Part shown: positions 1 to 6,835 of the stretch, one piece after another
How the letters are laid out: each line of letters opens with the position of its first letter
How positions within the stretch are numbered: the stretch's first letter is position 1
Assembly (NCBI GenBank): GCA_025363535.1
Contig: JANYDP010000081.1
Span: 1-10,079, forward strand
Origin: Verrucomicrobiota bacterium
GTDB taxonomy: Bacteria; Verrucomicrobiota; Verrucomicrobiia; Limisphaerales; CAIQOK01
Reading direction: 5' to 3'
Length of the DNA stretch: 10,079 nt
Notes under the pieces: model-generated
What the model was told of the DNA's origin: nothing
The model's database searches: none
What the model saw: the letters and a program-made list of their open reading frames with translations, nothing else
Program-made: the position numbers and the translations under genes

Positions 1-713
1 TCCACGGCCACGGCAACGTCCCCTGGCGCAAACTGGCGACGCGTCCAACCCTGTGGCTGCTGGGCGCGCAATATTTCTGCCTGAGTTACGGCTGGTATTT
101 TTACGTCACTTGGTTGCCGACCTATCTCAAGGATGTGCGCGGCCTGGAGATAAAATCCAACGTCCTGATGAAGTGGCTGGCCGACGGGCTGGAAGGTTCG
201 CTCAGTGCGGAAATGACCTTGAAGATTTTGTCCGCCGCACTGGCGGGAATCCCCCTGTTGTTCGGCGGTTTTGGTTCGATCATCGCCGGGATTATTTCTA
301 GCCGCCTCATTCAGCGCACCGGCCGGGTGACGCTGGTCCGCCGCACGTTTGGTTTCATCGGACTGACCGGCGCGGCGACGTTGCTGATGGTTTCATTTTA
401 CATCAAAGACCCGCTGCTCGCGATGCTGTCCATGGGCATGGCCAGTTTTTTTAATGACACGACGCTGCCGGGAAGTTGGACCACCTGCATGGACGTGGGC
501 GGAAAATATGCGGGCACGGTTTCCGGCAGCATGAACATGCTGGGCAACTTCGGCGGGATGGTTGCGCCGGTCGTGGTTGGCTACGTGCTGGACTTCACCG
601 GCCACAACTGGCAGCTCGCGTTCGCCATTTCCGCCGTCATTTATTTTCTGGGCGCGCTCTGCTGGCTGTTTATTGATCCGGTCACGCCGCTGGAACAACC
701 GGACGAAGTTTAA
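1..713 (+). CDS. MFS transporter, anion:cation symporter (ACS) family, C-terminal part
   Basis: This is the end of an inner-membrane major facilitator superfamily transporter. The reading frame is open from base 3 and the start lies left of the window; about 236 codons are present. ACS-family members carry organic anions such as hexuronates, glucarate or phthalate, usually with H+ or Na+; the substrate here cannot be told. Visible hydrophobic segments include one with LLGAQYFCLSYGWYFYVTWLP, then FGGFGSIIAGII, FIGLTGAATLLMV, and two final helices. The family-typical stretch around 'WTTCMDVGGKYAGTVSG' and 'NMLGNFGGMVAPVVVGY' is clear and supports the ACS assignment. The loop after 'WLPTYLKDVRGLEIKS' is longer than usual for the family, with an extra amphipathic stretch (about 25 residues, bases 156-230). 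The gene converges on the Gfo/Idh/MocA gene and shares a terminator hairpin with it. The superfamily call is firm; the subfamily is likely. Confidence 0.9.
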   Translation, partial: HGHGNVPWRKLATRPTLWLLGAQYFCLSYGWYFYVTWLPTYLKDVRGLEIKSNVLMKWLADGLEGSLSAEMTLKILSAALAGIPLLFGGFGSIIAGIISSRLIQRTGRVTLVRRTFGFIGLTGAATLLMVSFYIKDPLLAMLSMGMASFFNDTTLPGSWTTCMDVGGKYAGTVSGSMNMLGNFGGMVAPVVVGYVLDFTGHNWQLAFAISAVIYFLGALCWLFIDPVTPLEQPDEV

Positions 714-739
714 CGCCGATGAACGCAGCGTGACCCGCA

Positions 740-773
740 GTAAATATCCCCGCCATTTGGCGGGGATATTTAC
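740..773. terminator. Bidirectional terminator-like hairpin between convergent genes
   Basis: Bases 740-754 (gtaaatatccccgcc) and 759-773 are exact reverse complements, giving a 15-bp stem with a 4-base loop (attt). It lies 26 bases after the MFS transporter stop. It also contains the stop codon (770-772) of the convergent oxidoreductase gene, so it serves both transcripts. The AT-rich outer stem leaves only a short T-rich tail (ATATTTA) on each side, so it is not a textbook U-tract terminator, but the stem is perfect and the position is right. Confidence 0.75.
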
Positions 774-1876
774 GGCACCTTGAAGTCAATGCGCTTGCCG
801 TTCCGCGCCGATTCATGGGCGGCGTCCAGAATTTCGACGACGGTCAAGTTGATGGCCAGCGAAGACAGTCCCGTTGGGATGATTTCCTTGCGCACGACGG
901 CAGCGAGATACGAAATCGGATCGCCATCCGATCCACTGAGCGCGGGCGGTGTGAGTTCGCTCTCCTCATTTTTGTTCACCAGCCGCACGCGGAGCAGGTT
1001 GGAGCGCGGCACCAGCACGTAACCGGTGCGGCCATATATTTCCATGTCCTTGCGGTCGAACGGCCAGTTCCAGGACGCCTGAAGAATGGCCTGCGCTTTG
1101 GGATAGGTGATCACGATGGTCGCCTCGTCCTCGACCTTCGGATAAATGTCCGGCTTGATCTGCTGCGTCATCGCCTGCACCGACACGGGCCGTTGCCCAT
1201 CCATCAACCACGTCGCAAGATCCGCGCCGTAACAACCAAAGTCATTCAACGCGCCGCCGCCGTTCAGCACCGGATCCGTGAGCCATTCCAGAAAATATTT
1301 CGAGCAACCTATTTCCTGCGGGCCGCGATGCCCGTCATGCACCACGATCCGCCGCAGTTCCCCGATCTCCTTGCGGTCATGAACTATTTCGTACGCCGCA
1401 CGATTGCCCGGATACCACGTCGTCTCGTAGTTGACGAAGACTTGAATGTTCCCGCGTTGGGCCGCCGCCGCAATGGCGCGCGCGTGTTCCATGTTCACTG
1501 CCAGCGGCTTTTCCATCATCACATCCACATGCTGTTCCGCGCAGCGTTCCACGACGGCGCGATGTTCAAACGTGCTGGTGAACGTGGCTACCGCCTGAAC
1601 TTTGCGGTGGGCAAACAAATCGTCGAGGCTGTCGAAAAACAAATTGGAGCTGAGGTTGAAACGTCGCGAGAAAATATCCACCAACGCACGATTCGTTTCG
1701 ACCACCCCGACCAGTTCGACATCACGGTGATCGCGCAGTCGTGGAAAAAATCCGCTCGCGTGATCGTGATTGAGACCGACGATGGCCAGCCGCACTGGCG
1801 GCGGGTTGCTCGCCGCGCTGACCGTCAAAGTGGCGGCTAAAAAAATCCCAAGGACCGCATGGCGAAAGGGCTTCAT
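770..1876 (-). CDS. Exported Gfo/Idh/MocA-family oxidoreductase
   Basis: This 368-residue protein belongs to the NAD(P)-dependent Gfo/Idh/MocA dehydrogenases, which act on sugars, inositols and related polyols; the substrate is not predictable. Residues 1-22 form a Sec-type signal peptide (MKPFRHAVLGIFLAATLTVSAA), so the enzyme is probably periplasmic. The Rossmann fold begins at about residue 28 with 'VRLAIVGLNHDHASG', in which the usual GxGxxG is altered (GLNHDH). The hallmark EKP motif is at 122-124, followed by the C-terminal domain with 'GGGALNDFGCYGADLATWL', which resembles the family's Asp/His catalytic region. There is no twin-arginine pair, although many exported relatives use Tat. 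The ATG at 1876 is chosen because it gives an intact signal peptide; no Shine-Dalgarno is obvious. A candidate sigma-70 promoter lies just upstream (1903-1931). The family call is firm; the export call is likely. Confidence 0.9.
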   Translation of the reverse strand: MKPFRHAVLGIFLAATLTVSAASNPPPVRLAIVGLNHDHASGFFPRLRDHRDVELVGVVETNRALVDIFSRRFNLSSNLFFDSLDDLFAHRKVQAVATFTSTFEHRAVVERCAEQHVDVMMEKPLAVNMEHARAIAAAAQRGNIQVFVNYETTWYPGNRAAYEIVHDRKEIGELRRIVVHDGHRGPQEIGCSKYFLEWLTDPVLNGGGALNDFGCYGADLATWLMDGQRPVSVQAMTQQIKPDIYPKVEDEATIVITYPKAQAILQASWNWPFDRKDMEIYGRTGYVLVPRSNLLRVRLVNKNEESELTPPALSGSDGDPISYLAAVVRKEIIPTGLSSLAINLTVVEILDAAHESARNGKRIDFKVP

Positions 1877-1902
1877 AAATGCAGAGTTTTTTGCGTGGCG
1901 TC

Positions 1903-1931
1903 ATTTGACAGCAAATGAGCGCGCGAGTCAA
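1903..1931 (-). promoter_or_regulatory. Candidate sigma-70 promoter of the Gfo/Idh/MocA gene
   Basis: Read on the minus strand, TTGACT (1931-1926, 5 of 6 to the -35 consensus) is followed after exactly 17 bases by TCAAAT (1908-1903, 4 of 6 to TATAAT). Transcription would start near 1896, leaving about 20 bases of leader before the ATG at 1876. It was found by eye and is consistent in spacing and position only. Confidence 0.4.
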
Positions 1932-1972
1932 GGTCAGCGCCCCGTTCCTAAACTTTCCTTTCGTCGCGAGTC

Positions 1973-1981
1973 TGCTATGTT
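1973..1981 (+). promoter_or_regulatory. Possible extended -10 element before the STN-S8 protease
   Basis: TGCTATGTT matches an extended -10 box (TGnTATAAT) at 7 of its 8 defined positions, taking TATGTT as 4 of 6 to TATAAT plus the TG pair. No good -35 lies at the proper distance. If used, transcription would begin at about 1988-1989, almost on the preferred ATG, giving a leaderless mRNA. This would agree with the missing Shine-Dalgarno but is speculative. Confidence 0.2.
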
Positions 1982-1988
1982 CCCCGCC

Positions 1989-3368
1989 ATGAGATTCTTT
2001 GTGCGCTGCAGTTTGATCCTGTGGCTTTTGCTCGCCACCATTTCCCTGCCCGCCAAAGACGTGCTCACCTGGCAGACCGACCGAGACCGCGTCACCGCCG
2101 ACATCCAGGCCACCGACCTGTTCCGCGTCTTGGAAGGCGTCGCCAAAGTCACCGGCTGGAACGTCTTTGTGGAATCCAATCTCAACGCCAACGTCTCCGT
2201 GAAATTTACAGAACTATCGTCCGGCGACGCCTTGCGCCGGCTGCTCGGGGATTTGAATTATGCCTTCGTTCCGCAGACCAACGGCCACGCGCGGCTGTTT
2301 GTTTTCCGCACCGTCCGCGCCAATGCCACGCTGGTGGTCCGGCCCGGCGACCTCGCCGGTGCCCGCGAAAACCTCGCCAGAAAAATTCCCAACGAACTGG
2401 TCGTCCGCCTCAAACCCGGTGCGAACATTGACGAAATCGCACGACGATTCGGAGCTAAAGTCCTCGGCAAGATTGACGGCCTGAACGCCTACCGCCTCCA
2501 GTTTGCCGATGAAGCCGCCGCCGATGCGGCGCGGGCGCAGTTGTCGGCCAGCCCGGATGTGGCCAGCGTGGAAAATAATTTTGTCGTGGATCAACCGCCG
2601 CTGCCGCAGAAGCTCGACCTCGCGGGCGCACCCGGCCCCGTGAGTTTGAAACTGGATCCGCCCAGTTCTGAGGCTTGTCGCGTCATTGTGGGTTTGATTG
2701 ACACGGCGGTGAAACCGAGCGGAGGCGTCTTTGACAAATTTTTGTTGAAATCGCTTTCCGTCGCCGGCGACGCCAATTTCGATCCCGCCGCGCCGACGCA
2801 CGGCCCTTCGATGTTGCAGAACATTGTCCTAGGTGCGTCCTCGACGAGCAAGGGAAGTTCCTCCATGCAGGTTCTAAGCGTGGACGTTTACGGCCCGAAC
2901 GAGACGGCCAACACGTTCAACGTGGCGGCGGGCATTGCGGCGGCGATCAACAACGGTGCCAACATCATCAACCTCAGCCTCGGCAGTCCGGGCGACAGCC
3001 AACTGCTGCACGACATAATCCAGCAGGTGAAGCAAAAAGGAATTCCAGTTTTTGCCGCCGCGGGCAACAACGCCTCGCCACAACCTTTTTATCCCGCCGC
3101 GTATCCCGAAGTCATTTCCGTCACGGCCGGCAGGAACGGGCAGCTCGCGCCGTACGCCAACTTCGCCGATTACATCAAGCTGGAGGTACCCGGTTCGGCG
3201 GTGGTTTATTTCAACAACAACGCCTACGTGGTGAACGGCACGTCCACCGCCAGCGCGCTGAGTTCCGGCCTGGCGGCGGGCGCGGCGGCGGCGAACTGCA
3301 TCGGCACCGGTGCGGCGGCGAATGGGTTGCTCAATACCAGCGCGCTGCAATTCAAGCCGGGACAGTGA
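1989..3368 (+). CDS. Secreted subtilase (S8) with N-terminal STN-like domain and prodomain
   Basis: A 459-residue exported serine endopeptidase. Residues 1-22 are a signal peptide (MRFFVRCSLILWLLLATISL..PA). Residues about 34-108 match the STN fold found at the N-terminus of secretins and TonB-dependent receptors: 'DLFRVLEGVAKVTGWNVFV', then 'VSVKFTELSSGDALRRLL' and a 'LFVFR' end strand. Residues about 134-202 look like a subtilase prodomain (starts NELVVRLKPGA; ends SPDVASVENNFVVD). The S8 domain follows with Asp238 in VGLIDTAV, His271 in THGPSM, oxyanion Asn360 in AAAGNN and nucleophile Ser419 in NGTSTASA. The core motifs are degenerate (HGTH to HGPS; the Pro after GTSxA is missing), but all four catalytic positions remain, so activity is plausible. 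The frame is open to 1770 and another ATG is at 1977; 1989 gives the cleanest signal peptide. Neither has a Shine-Dalgarno. Confidence 0.87.
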   Translation: MRFFVRCSLILWLLLATISLPAKDVLTWQTDRDRVTADIQATDLFRVLEGVAKVTGWNVFVESNLNANVSVKFTELSSGDALRRLLGDLNYAFVPQTNGHARLFVFRTVRANATLVVRPGDLAGARENLARKIPNELVVRLKPGANIDEIARRFGAKVLGKIDGLNAYRLQFADEAAADAARAQLSASPDVASVENNFVVDQPPLPQKLDLAGAPGPVSLKLDPPSSEACRVIVGLIDTAVKPSGGVFDKFLLKSLSVAGDANFDPAAPTHGPSMLQNIVLGASSTSKGSSSMQVLSVDVYGPNETANTFNVAAGIAAAINNGANIINLSLGSPGDSQLLHDIIQQVKQKGIPVFAAAGNNASPQPFYPAAYPEVISVTAGRNGQLAPYANFADYIKLEVPGSAVVYFNNNAYVVNGTSTASALSSGLAAGAAAANCIGTGAAANGLLNTSALQFKPGQ

Positions 3369-3401
3369 TGGCTGATGCGGGGAATTTTTTCCGGCTCAGT
3401 T

Positions 3402-5030
3402 TCACGGACGTTGGAGGCGGAAGAACTGATTCGTGGTGGTGATCGGAACGGAGACAAGGTTCAAGCCATTGGTCATCACCACCGCGTTGCCGACGGTGGT
3501 CCACAGAGCGGGCGGGTTCAAACTGGCGGCGGACACGAGGCGAAAACCCGTGGGCGAATTGGTCCACGCCAGCGCGAGGTTTCCGTTTGTCACGGCGAGG
3601 TTCAACTTCACACAAAACATTTCAAACGCCAGCGCGTAGGTTTCGCTGGTGGAAACTTGCGTCGCGCTGCCGCGCTTCAACACCTGCAAATCGTAACGTC
3701 CCGGCGCAAGCTGTGGCAGGAACAAATGCTCGACGTTGTCCACCGCACTGGTGCTGCTCAACACGAGGTTGTTGTTGCCGGTGTTGTATAAAAACAAATC
3801 GAGGTTATTGATCGCGGACTGGTTGTTCTGCCGGTTCCACACCAGCGTGGCGGTGAACGTGCAGGGGTTGCTGTTGGTGAGATTAAAATAGTAATGGATG
3901 ATTTTATCCTGACTCGTGGTGGTGGAAATCGCGCCGTGATTCCACCCGAGGAGCGACGGCTGGTTGCTGACGCTGGCTCCTGGGGGATGCGCGTTGCCGC
4001 TGGTGACGGTGGTGGTTTCGTTGGAGGTGTGCAAACCACCCTTGAGCTGCTTCCACGAGTTGAAAACGTTCACGATGCCCGCGCCGTAACGCGCGTCCAA
4101 CGGCGTGACCGGGCCGTTGGTCCAGTCGGCGGGCTTGATCGCGCCGTTGAGCAGGAGCGCCTTGATGGTAATGGGATTGGTGGCCGTCGAGGAGGTGCCT
4201 GAACCGGCATCGTTGCGCGCGGCGGCTTGCACCAGGACGGCCGCTGCTCCAGAAACATAGGGGGTGGAAAAACTCGTCGCACCGCTGCCAGGTGACGTAA
4301 TGTCCGGCTTGCTGCGTCCGTCGGCGGTTGGGCCGTAGGAGGAATTGCCGTCGGTTACGCCCACGGCGATGCAGTTGTAACTTGTGGCGGGCGGATTGGT
4401 GCTGATGGAACCGCTGTTGCCGGCGCCGTTGACAAAAAGAGTTTTGTGCGAAGCGACGTAGTTGTCGTAGTTAGTGTCCACTTGCGCCTGATATACGGCA
4501 TCAAACAAAAAGCTTTGATTTACAATGGCCGCTGAAATGGCGGTGTTGGGATCAATCCGGTTATTGAAAAAATTACCAGCTTCATAATTGTCCACATGCG
4601 AGACGTTCGTGGCGACGCCAAGATAAACTGGGCCGTTCCTGCCGTAGAAATTCCCCGCGACGCTGGTGGCGTGCGAGGAACCCAGCCCCAGCGTGTTGGG
4701 ATATGCGGATGACGTGGCGTTGGAACTGTTGATGTAAGTGAAAAAACTGGCGGACTGGCCCACTTGGGAAGGGATCACCTCGAAGGCATTCCTGTCTAGG
4801 TCCGATTCCGTCCCCTCAGCCTGCGCGACTCGCACGCCGCTGCCATTGAGCGTTGGATCCACCTGTTGCAGCAAGGTGACCCCAATGGTGTCGAGATTCG
4901 TTGCCCGGGCAGTCAGTGTTGACATGCACAAGCAAAGCGCTTGCAACGACTGCAAAATGATTCTTGCTGGAAATTTTCGGTTCACAATCCGGGCATCTAT
5001 GACTCGTGTTACGAAGAGAGGGTGACGCAT
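3402..5030 (-). CDS. Secreted subtilisin-like (S8) protease with C-terminal beta domains
   Basis: A 542-residue exported S8-type peptidase. The N-terminus holds a hydrophobic stretch (ARIILQSLQALCLCMSTLTARA, residues 22-43) with probable cleavage after ARA. An in-frame GTG at 4985 would give a more standard short signal peptide, so the true start may be there; the open frame reaches 5219 but would overlap the divergent gene's start. Catalytic motifs: residue 72 is Glu in 'VRVAQAEGTE' where Asp is usual; His120 in SSHATSVAG; Asn205 in NGAGNSG; Ser253 in ATSFSTPYVSGAAAVL. Residues about 370-470 form a Ser/Thr/Asn-rich beta-sandwich ('TATLVWNR', 'NLDLFLYN', 'LAPGRYDLQVLK') like the jelly-roll domains after some subtilases. 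Residues about 475-542 are a second small beta domain ending QFFRLQRP. It converges on the STN-S8 gene with a 33-bp gap and no clear terminator between them. Confidence 0.88.
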   Translation of the reverse strand: MRHPLFVTRVIDARIVNRKFPARIILQSLQALCLCMSTLTARATNLDTIGVTLLQQVDPTLNGSGVRVAQAEGTESDLDRNAFEVIPSQVGQSASFFTYINSSNATSSAYPNTLGLGSSHATSVAGNFYGRNGPVYLGVATNVSHVDNYEAGNFFNNRIDPNTAISAAIVNQSFLFDAVYQAQVDTNYDNYVASHKTLFVNGAGNSGSISTNPPATSYNCIAVGVTDGNSSYGPTADGRSKPDITSPGSGATSFSTPYVSGAAAVLVQAAARNDAGSGTSSTATNPITIKALLLNGAIKPADWTNGPVTPLDARYGAGIVNVFNSWKQLKGGLHTSNETTTVTSGNAHPPGASVSNQPSLLGWNHGAISTTTSQDKIIHYYFNLTNSNPCTFTATLVWNRQNNQSAINNLDLFLYNTGNNNLVLSSTSAVDNVEHLFLPQLAPGRYDLQVLKRGSATQVSTSETYALAFEMFCVKLNLAVTNGNLALAWTNSPTGFRLVSAASLNPPALWTTVGNAVVMTNGLNLVSVPITTTNQFFRLQRP

Positions 5031-5142
5031 TATCGTCAGAAACTCAAACCGAATAAAGTCCGGGACGCAGCCATTTCGCCAGGGCACAAAGCGCGCTCCG
5101 CTTGACGGAAACAACCCTTCTGCAATGCTCCCGCGCAATCCC

Positions 5143-6339
5143 ATGAAAATTTGGAACCTCGCACTCACCGGCACCGGCGCGCTCCTGCTCGGCCTAATGG
5201 TGCTGACGGACGGCTGCAAAGGTTACACCAATCGTCTAGTGCTTGATCCCGTGCCCGCCGTCGCCCGGTTGCGTGCCGGAGGCACGCTCCAGGCGGAAGT
5301 GGATTGCCTCGCCCAACCCCTCGTCACCAACCGCGAAGTGTTCAACCTTGCCGTCGGCGTGCTGACGCCCGATGGCGTAATCCATAATTTCAGTTACGGC
5401 CGCGAACCCTTGCCGCAGCCCGACACCATTTTTCAAATCGGTTCCGTGACAAAAGTTTTTGTCGCCAGCCTCGTCGCCCTGCTAGTGCAGGACGGCCAGC
5501 TCCGCTACGAGGACACCGTGCGCGACATTCTGCCACCGGACTTGAAGGTCAGCGACAGCGTGGGCCGGTTGACGATCCACCAGCTCGTCACCCACGCGTC
5601 AGGTCTGCCGCGCCAGCCCAACAACCGAAGGCAGATGCATTACTTCTGGAAGTTCGTGTTTGCGGGCCGCAATCCTTATGAATTCATCAACCGCCGTTAC
5701 CTCTTCAGCTATCTGCGGCATTATCGCGTGAAACCAACGCCGGAACCCGTTTACTCCTATTCCAGTCTTGGGTTCGGACTGCTTGGGCAATTGATCGAAA
5801 TGAAAACCGGCCGGCCGCTGCCCGATCTCGTCGAGGAAAAAATCTGCCGGCCTTTGAATCTCCAGGACACCCATTTCTTTCTGACCGAAGCCGAGCAAAA
5901 ACGCCTGGCCACCGGACACGTCGGCGACCAGCCTAAATTTCTCCTGCGCAACCGGCCTATTGCCGGATGGGATCAGGGCGAAGTCATGCGAGCTTCCGGC
6001 GGCATGTATTCCACGGTGAACGACCTGATGACCTTCGCCAAATCCAACCTCGGTTTGCTTGGTCAGCCGCTCGACGCGCGCCTCGCCGTGACTCATGAGG
6101 CGCAGATCAAAACGCCGAGGGAAGACGTCACCATCGGCTGGGTGGTCAATCACTTCGCCACCGGAGATACGACCATCCATTACATGAACGGCGTCCTCGC
6201 CGGGTACAGCACTTATCTGGGGATGGATGTTCGTAAGCGCGTGGCGGTGGTGGTGCTGACCAGCAATTTTAATTGGACTGACAAAATTGGCCACAACCTT
6301 GTCTTGCGGCTCGGGGCGGCCACCGATGCGCCACGCTGA
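5143..6339 (+). CDS. Serine hydrolase, class C beta-lactamase/penicillin-binding-protein-like
   Basis: A 398-residue protein of the beta-lactamase-related serine hydrolases (AmpC, EstB, D-aminopeptidase and Flp-type proteins). Residues 1-25 are a signal peptide with a cysteine at 25 (LTDGC); the lipobox is poor (Thr -3, Asp -2), so lipidation is doubtful. The nucleophile motif SxxK is Ser101-Lys104 in 'FQIGSVTKVFVASLVALL'. The second motif, usually YxN, reads Tyr206-Ser-Ser208. Landmark stretches 'LTIHQLVTHASGLP' and 'RASGGMYSTVNDLMTFAK' are typical. The third motif (HxG) reads MNG at 348-350, with a His two residues earlier. Family members range from beta-lactamases to esterases and peptidases, so no substrate can be given. 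The ATG at 5125 adds six residues and is also possible. The gene is divergent from the second S8 protease and converges on the RbsD-like gene 23 bp away. Confidence 0.88.
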   Translation: MKIWNLALTGTGALLLGLMVLTDGCKGYTNRLVLDPVPAVARLRAGGTLQAEVDCLAQPLVTNREVFNLAVGVLTPDGVIHNFSYGREPLPQPDTIFQIGSVTKVFVASLVALLVQDGQLRYEDTVRDILPPDLKVSDSVGRLTIHQLVTHASGLPRQPNNRRQMHYFWKFVFAGRNPYEFINRRYLFSYLRHYRVKPTPEPVYSYSSLGFGLLGQLIEMKTGRPLPDLVEEKICRPLNLQDTHFFLTEAEQKRLATGHVGDQPKFLLRNRPIAGWDQGEVMRASGGMYSTVNDLMTFAKSNLGLLGQPLDARLAVTHEAQIKTPREDVTIGWVVNHFATGDTTIHYMNGVLAGYSTYLGMDVRKRVAVVVLTSNFNWTDKIGHNLVLRLGAATDAPR

Positions 6340-6362
6340 ATTGCCTGAAACGCCCGCCCGGC

Positions 6363-6752
6363 TTAAGCCGACTCCAGAATCACATTCCCGTATTGCGTCG
6401 TGTCGCCCGTGCGGATCAGGCCAATGGCGTGCGGCACGCGTTTTTTGAATTCGACATGCGGCTCGAAGGCCACCTCGGCACCTTTTAACGCCGCGACAAA
6501 ACGCGCGCGCGTCGCTTTGCTGTTGGCCTGGATAAATTCCTGCGCCATCCACGCCTTGCCGATGTTGAAGTTGGGACGAATCGCCGCCAGCACCTGGAGC
6601 ACCGTCGGGACATCGTCCACGAGCGAAAGCTCCACGGTCTCAATCTGCGGCCAGAACGGAAAGCCACGATCGGCGATGACCAGCGTGTTGGTGTGGCGAA
6701 CCCGCGCCAGCAGCGCAAGTAGGTGAGGATTGAGAATTCCAGTGTTGATCAT
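6363..6752 (-). CDS. RbsD/FucU-family sugar mutarotase (D-ribose pyranase-like)
   Basis: A 129-residue cytoplasmic protein of the RbsD/FucU family, which interconverts pyranose and furanose or anomeric forms of sugars such as ribose and fucose; the length is normal. Family features are all present: the start 'TGILNPHLLALLARVRHTN' with His20, Asp28 in 'VIADRGFP', 'DDVPTVLQVLAAI', His99 in 'EPHVEF', and the C-terminal 'RTGDTTQYGNVIL' with Tyr121 and Asn123. These correspond to the sugar-binding residues of B. subtilis RbsD, as I recall them. No ribose or fucose transporter or kinase lies beside it, so the sugar is unknown and no symbol is given. It is 83 bp downstream of the cysteine desulfurase on the same strand; co-transcription is possible but the gap shows neither a clear terminator nor a strong promoter. 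The stop codon lies inside the 12-bp palindrome cggcttaagccg (6359-6370). Confidence 0.88.
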   Translation of the reverse strand: MINTGILNPHLLALLARVRHTNTLVIADRGFPFWPQIETVELSLVDDVPTVLQVLAAIRPNFNIGKAWMAQEFIQANSKATRARFVAALKGAEVAFEPHVEFKKRVPHAIGLIRTGDTTQYGNVILESA

Positions 6753-6835
6753 AATGGCTTTCGTCTTGCCGATGCTGAATCAATAACGGATTGCGCGCAG
6801 GCTGAAAACCAAATTTCTCTGACAGAGCGCGGCTG

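Noticed and set aside
815..1840. Long plus-strand open frame of 341 codons opposite the Gfo/Idh/MocA gene
   Set aside because: It lies wholly antisense to a gene with clear family motifs and its own sequence is Arg/His-rich with no recognisable domain; it is a GC-driven shadow.
1905..1910. Plus-strand TTGACA as a -35 for the STN-S8 protease
   Set aside because: The bases at 16-18 spacing (around tcaagg) do not resemble a -10; the same region makes a better minus-strand promoter.
1770..1988. Upstream extension of the STN-S8 protease to 1770
   Set aside because: It would overlap the divergent oxidoreductase and bury the signal peptide 73 residues into the protein.
3369..3401. Possible terminator between the two convergent S8 proteases
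   Set aside because: Only ggaa-tttt-ttcc, a 4-bp stem with an A/T core, is present; it is too weak to call.
5102..5130. TTGACG as a -35 for the serine hydrolase
   Set aside because: At 17 bases downstream the sequence is atgctc, which is not a -10 box.
5031..5219. N-terminal extension of the second S8 protease up to 5219
   Set aside because: The extra 63 residues have no signal-peptide character and would overlap the start of the divergent serine hydrolase; starts at 5030 or 4985 give an export signal.
6359..6370. Palindrome cggcttaagccg at the RbsD-like stop
   Set aside because: It is a perfect 12-base palindrome but has no loop or T-tract, and one such site is not surprising by chance.
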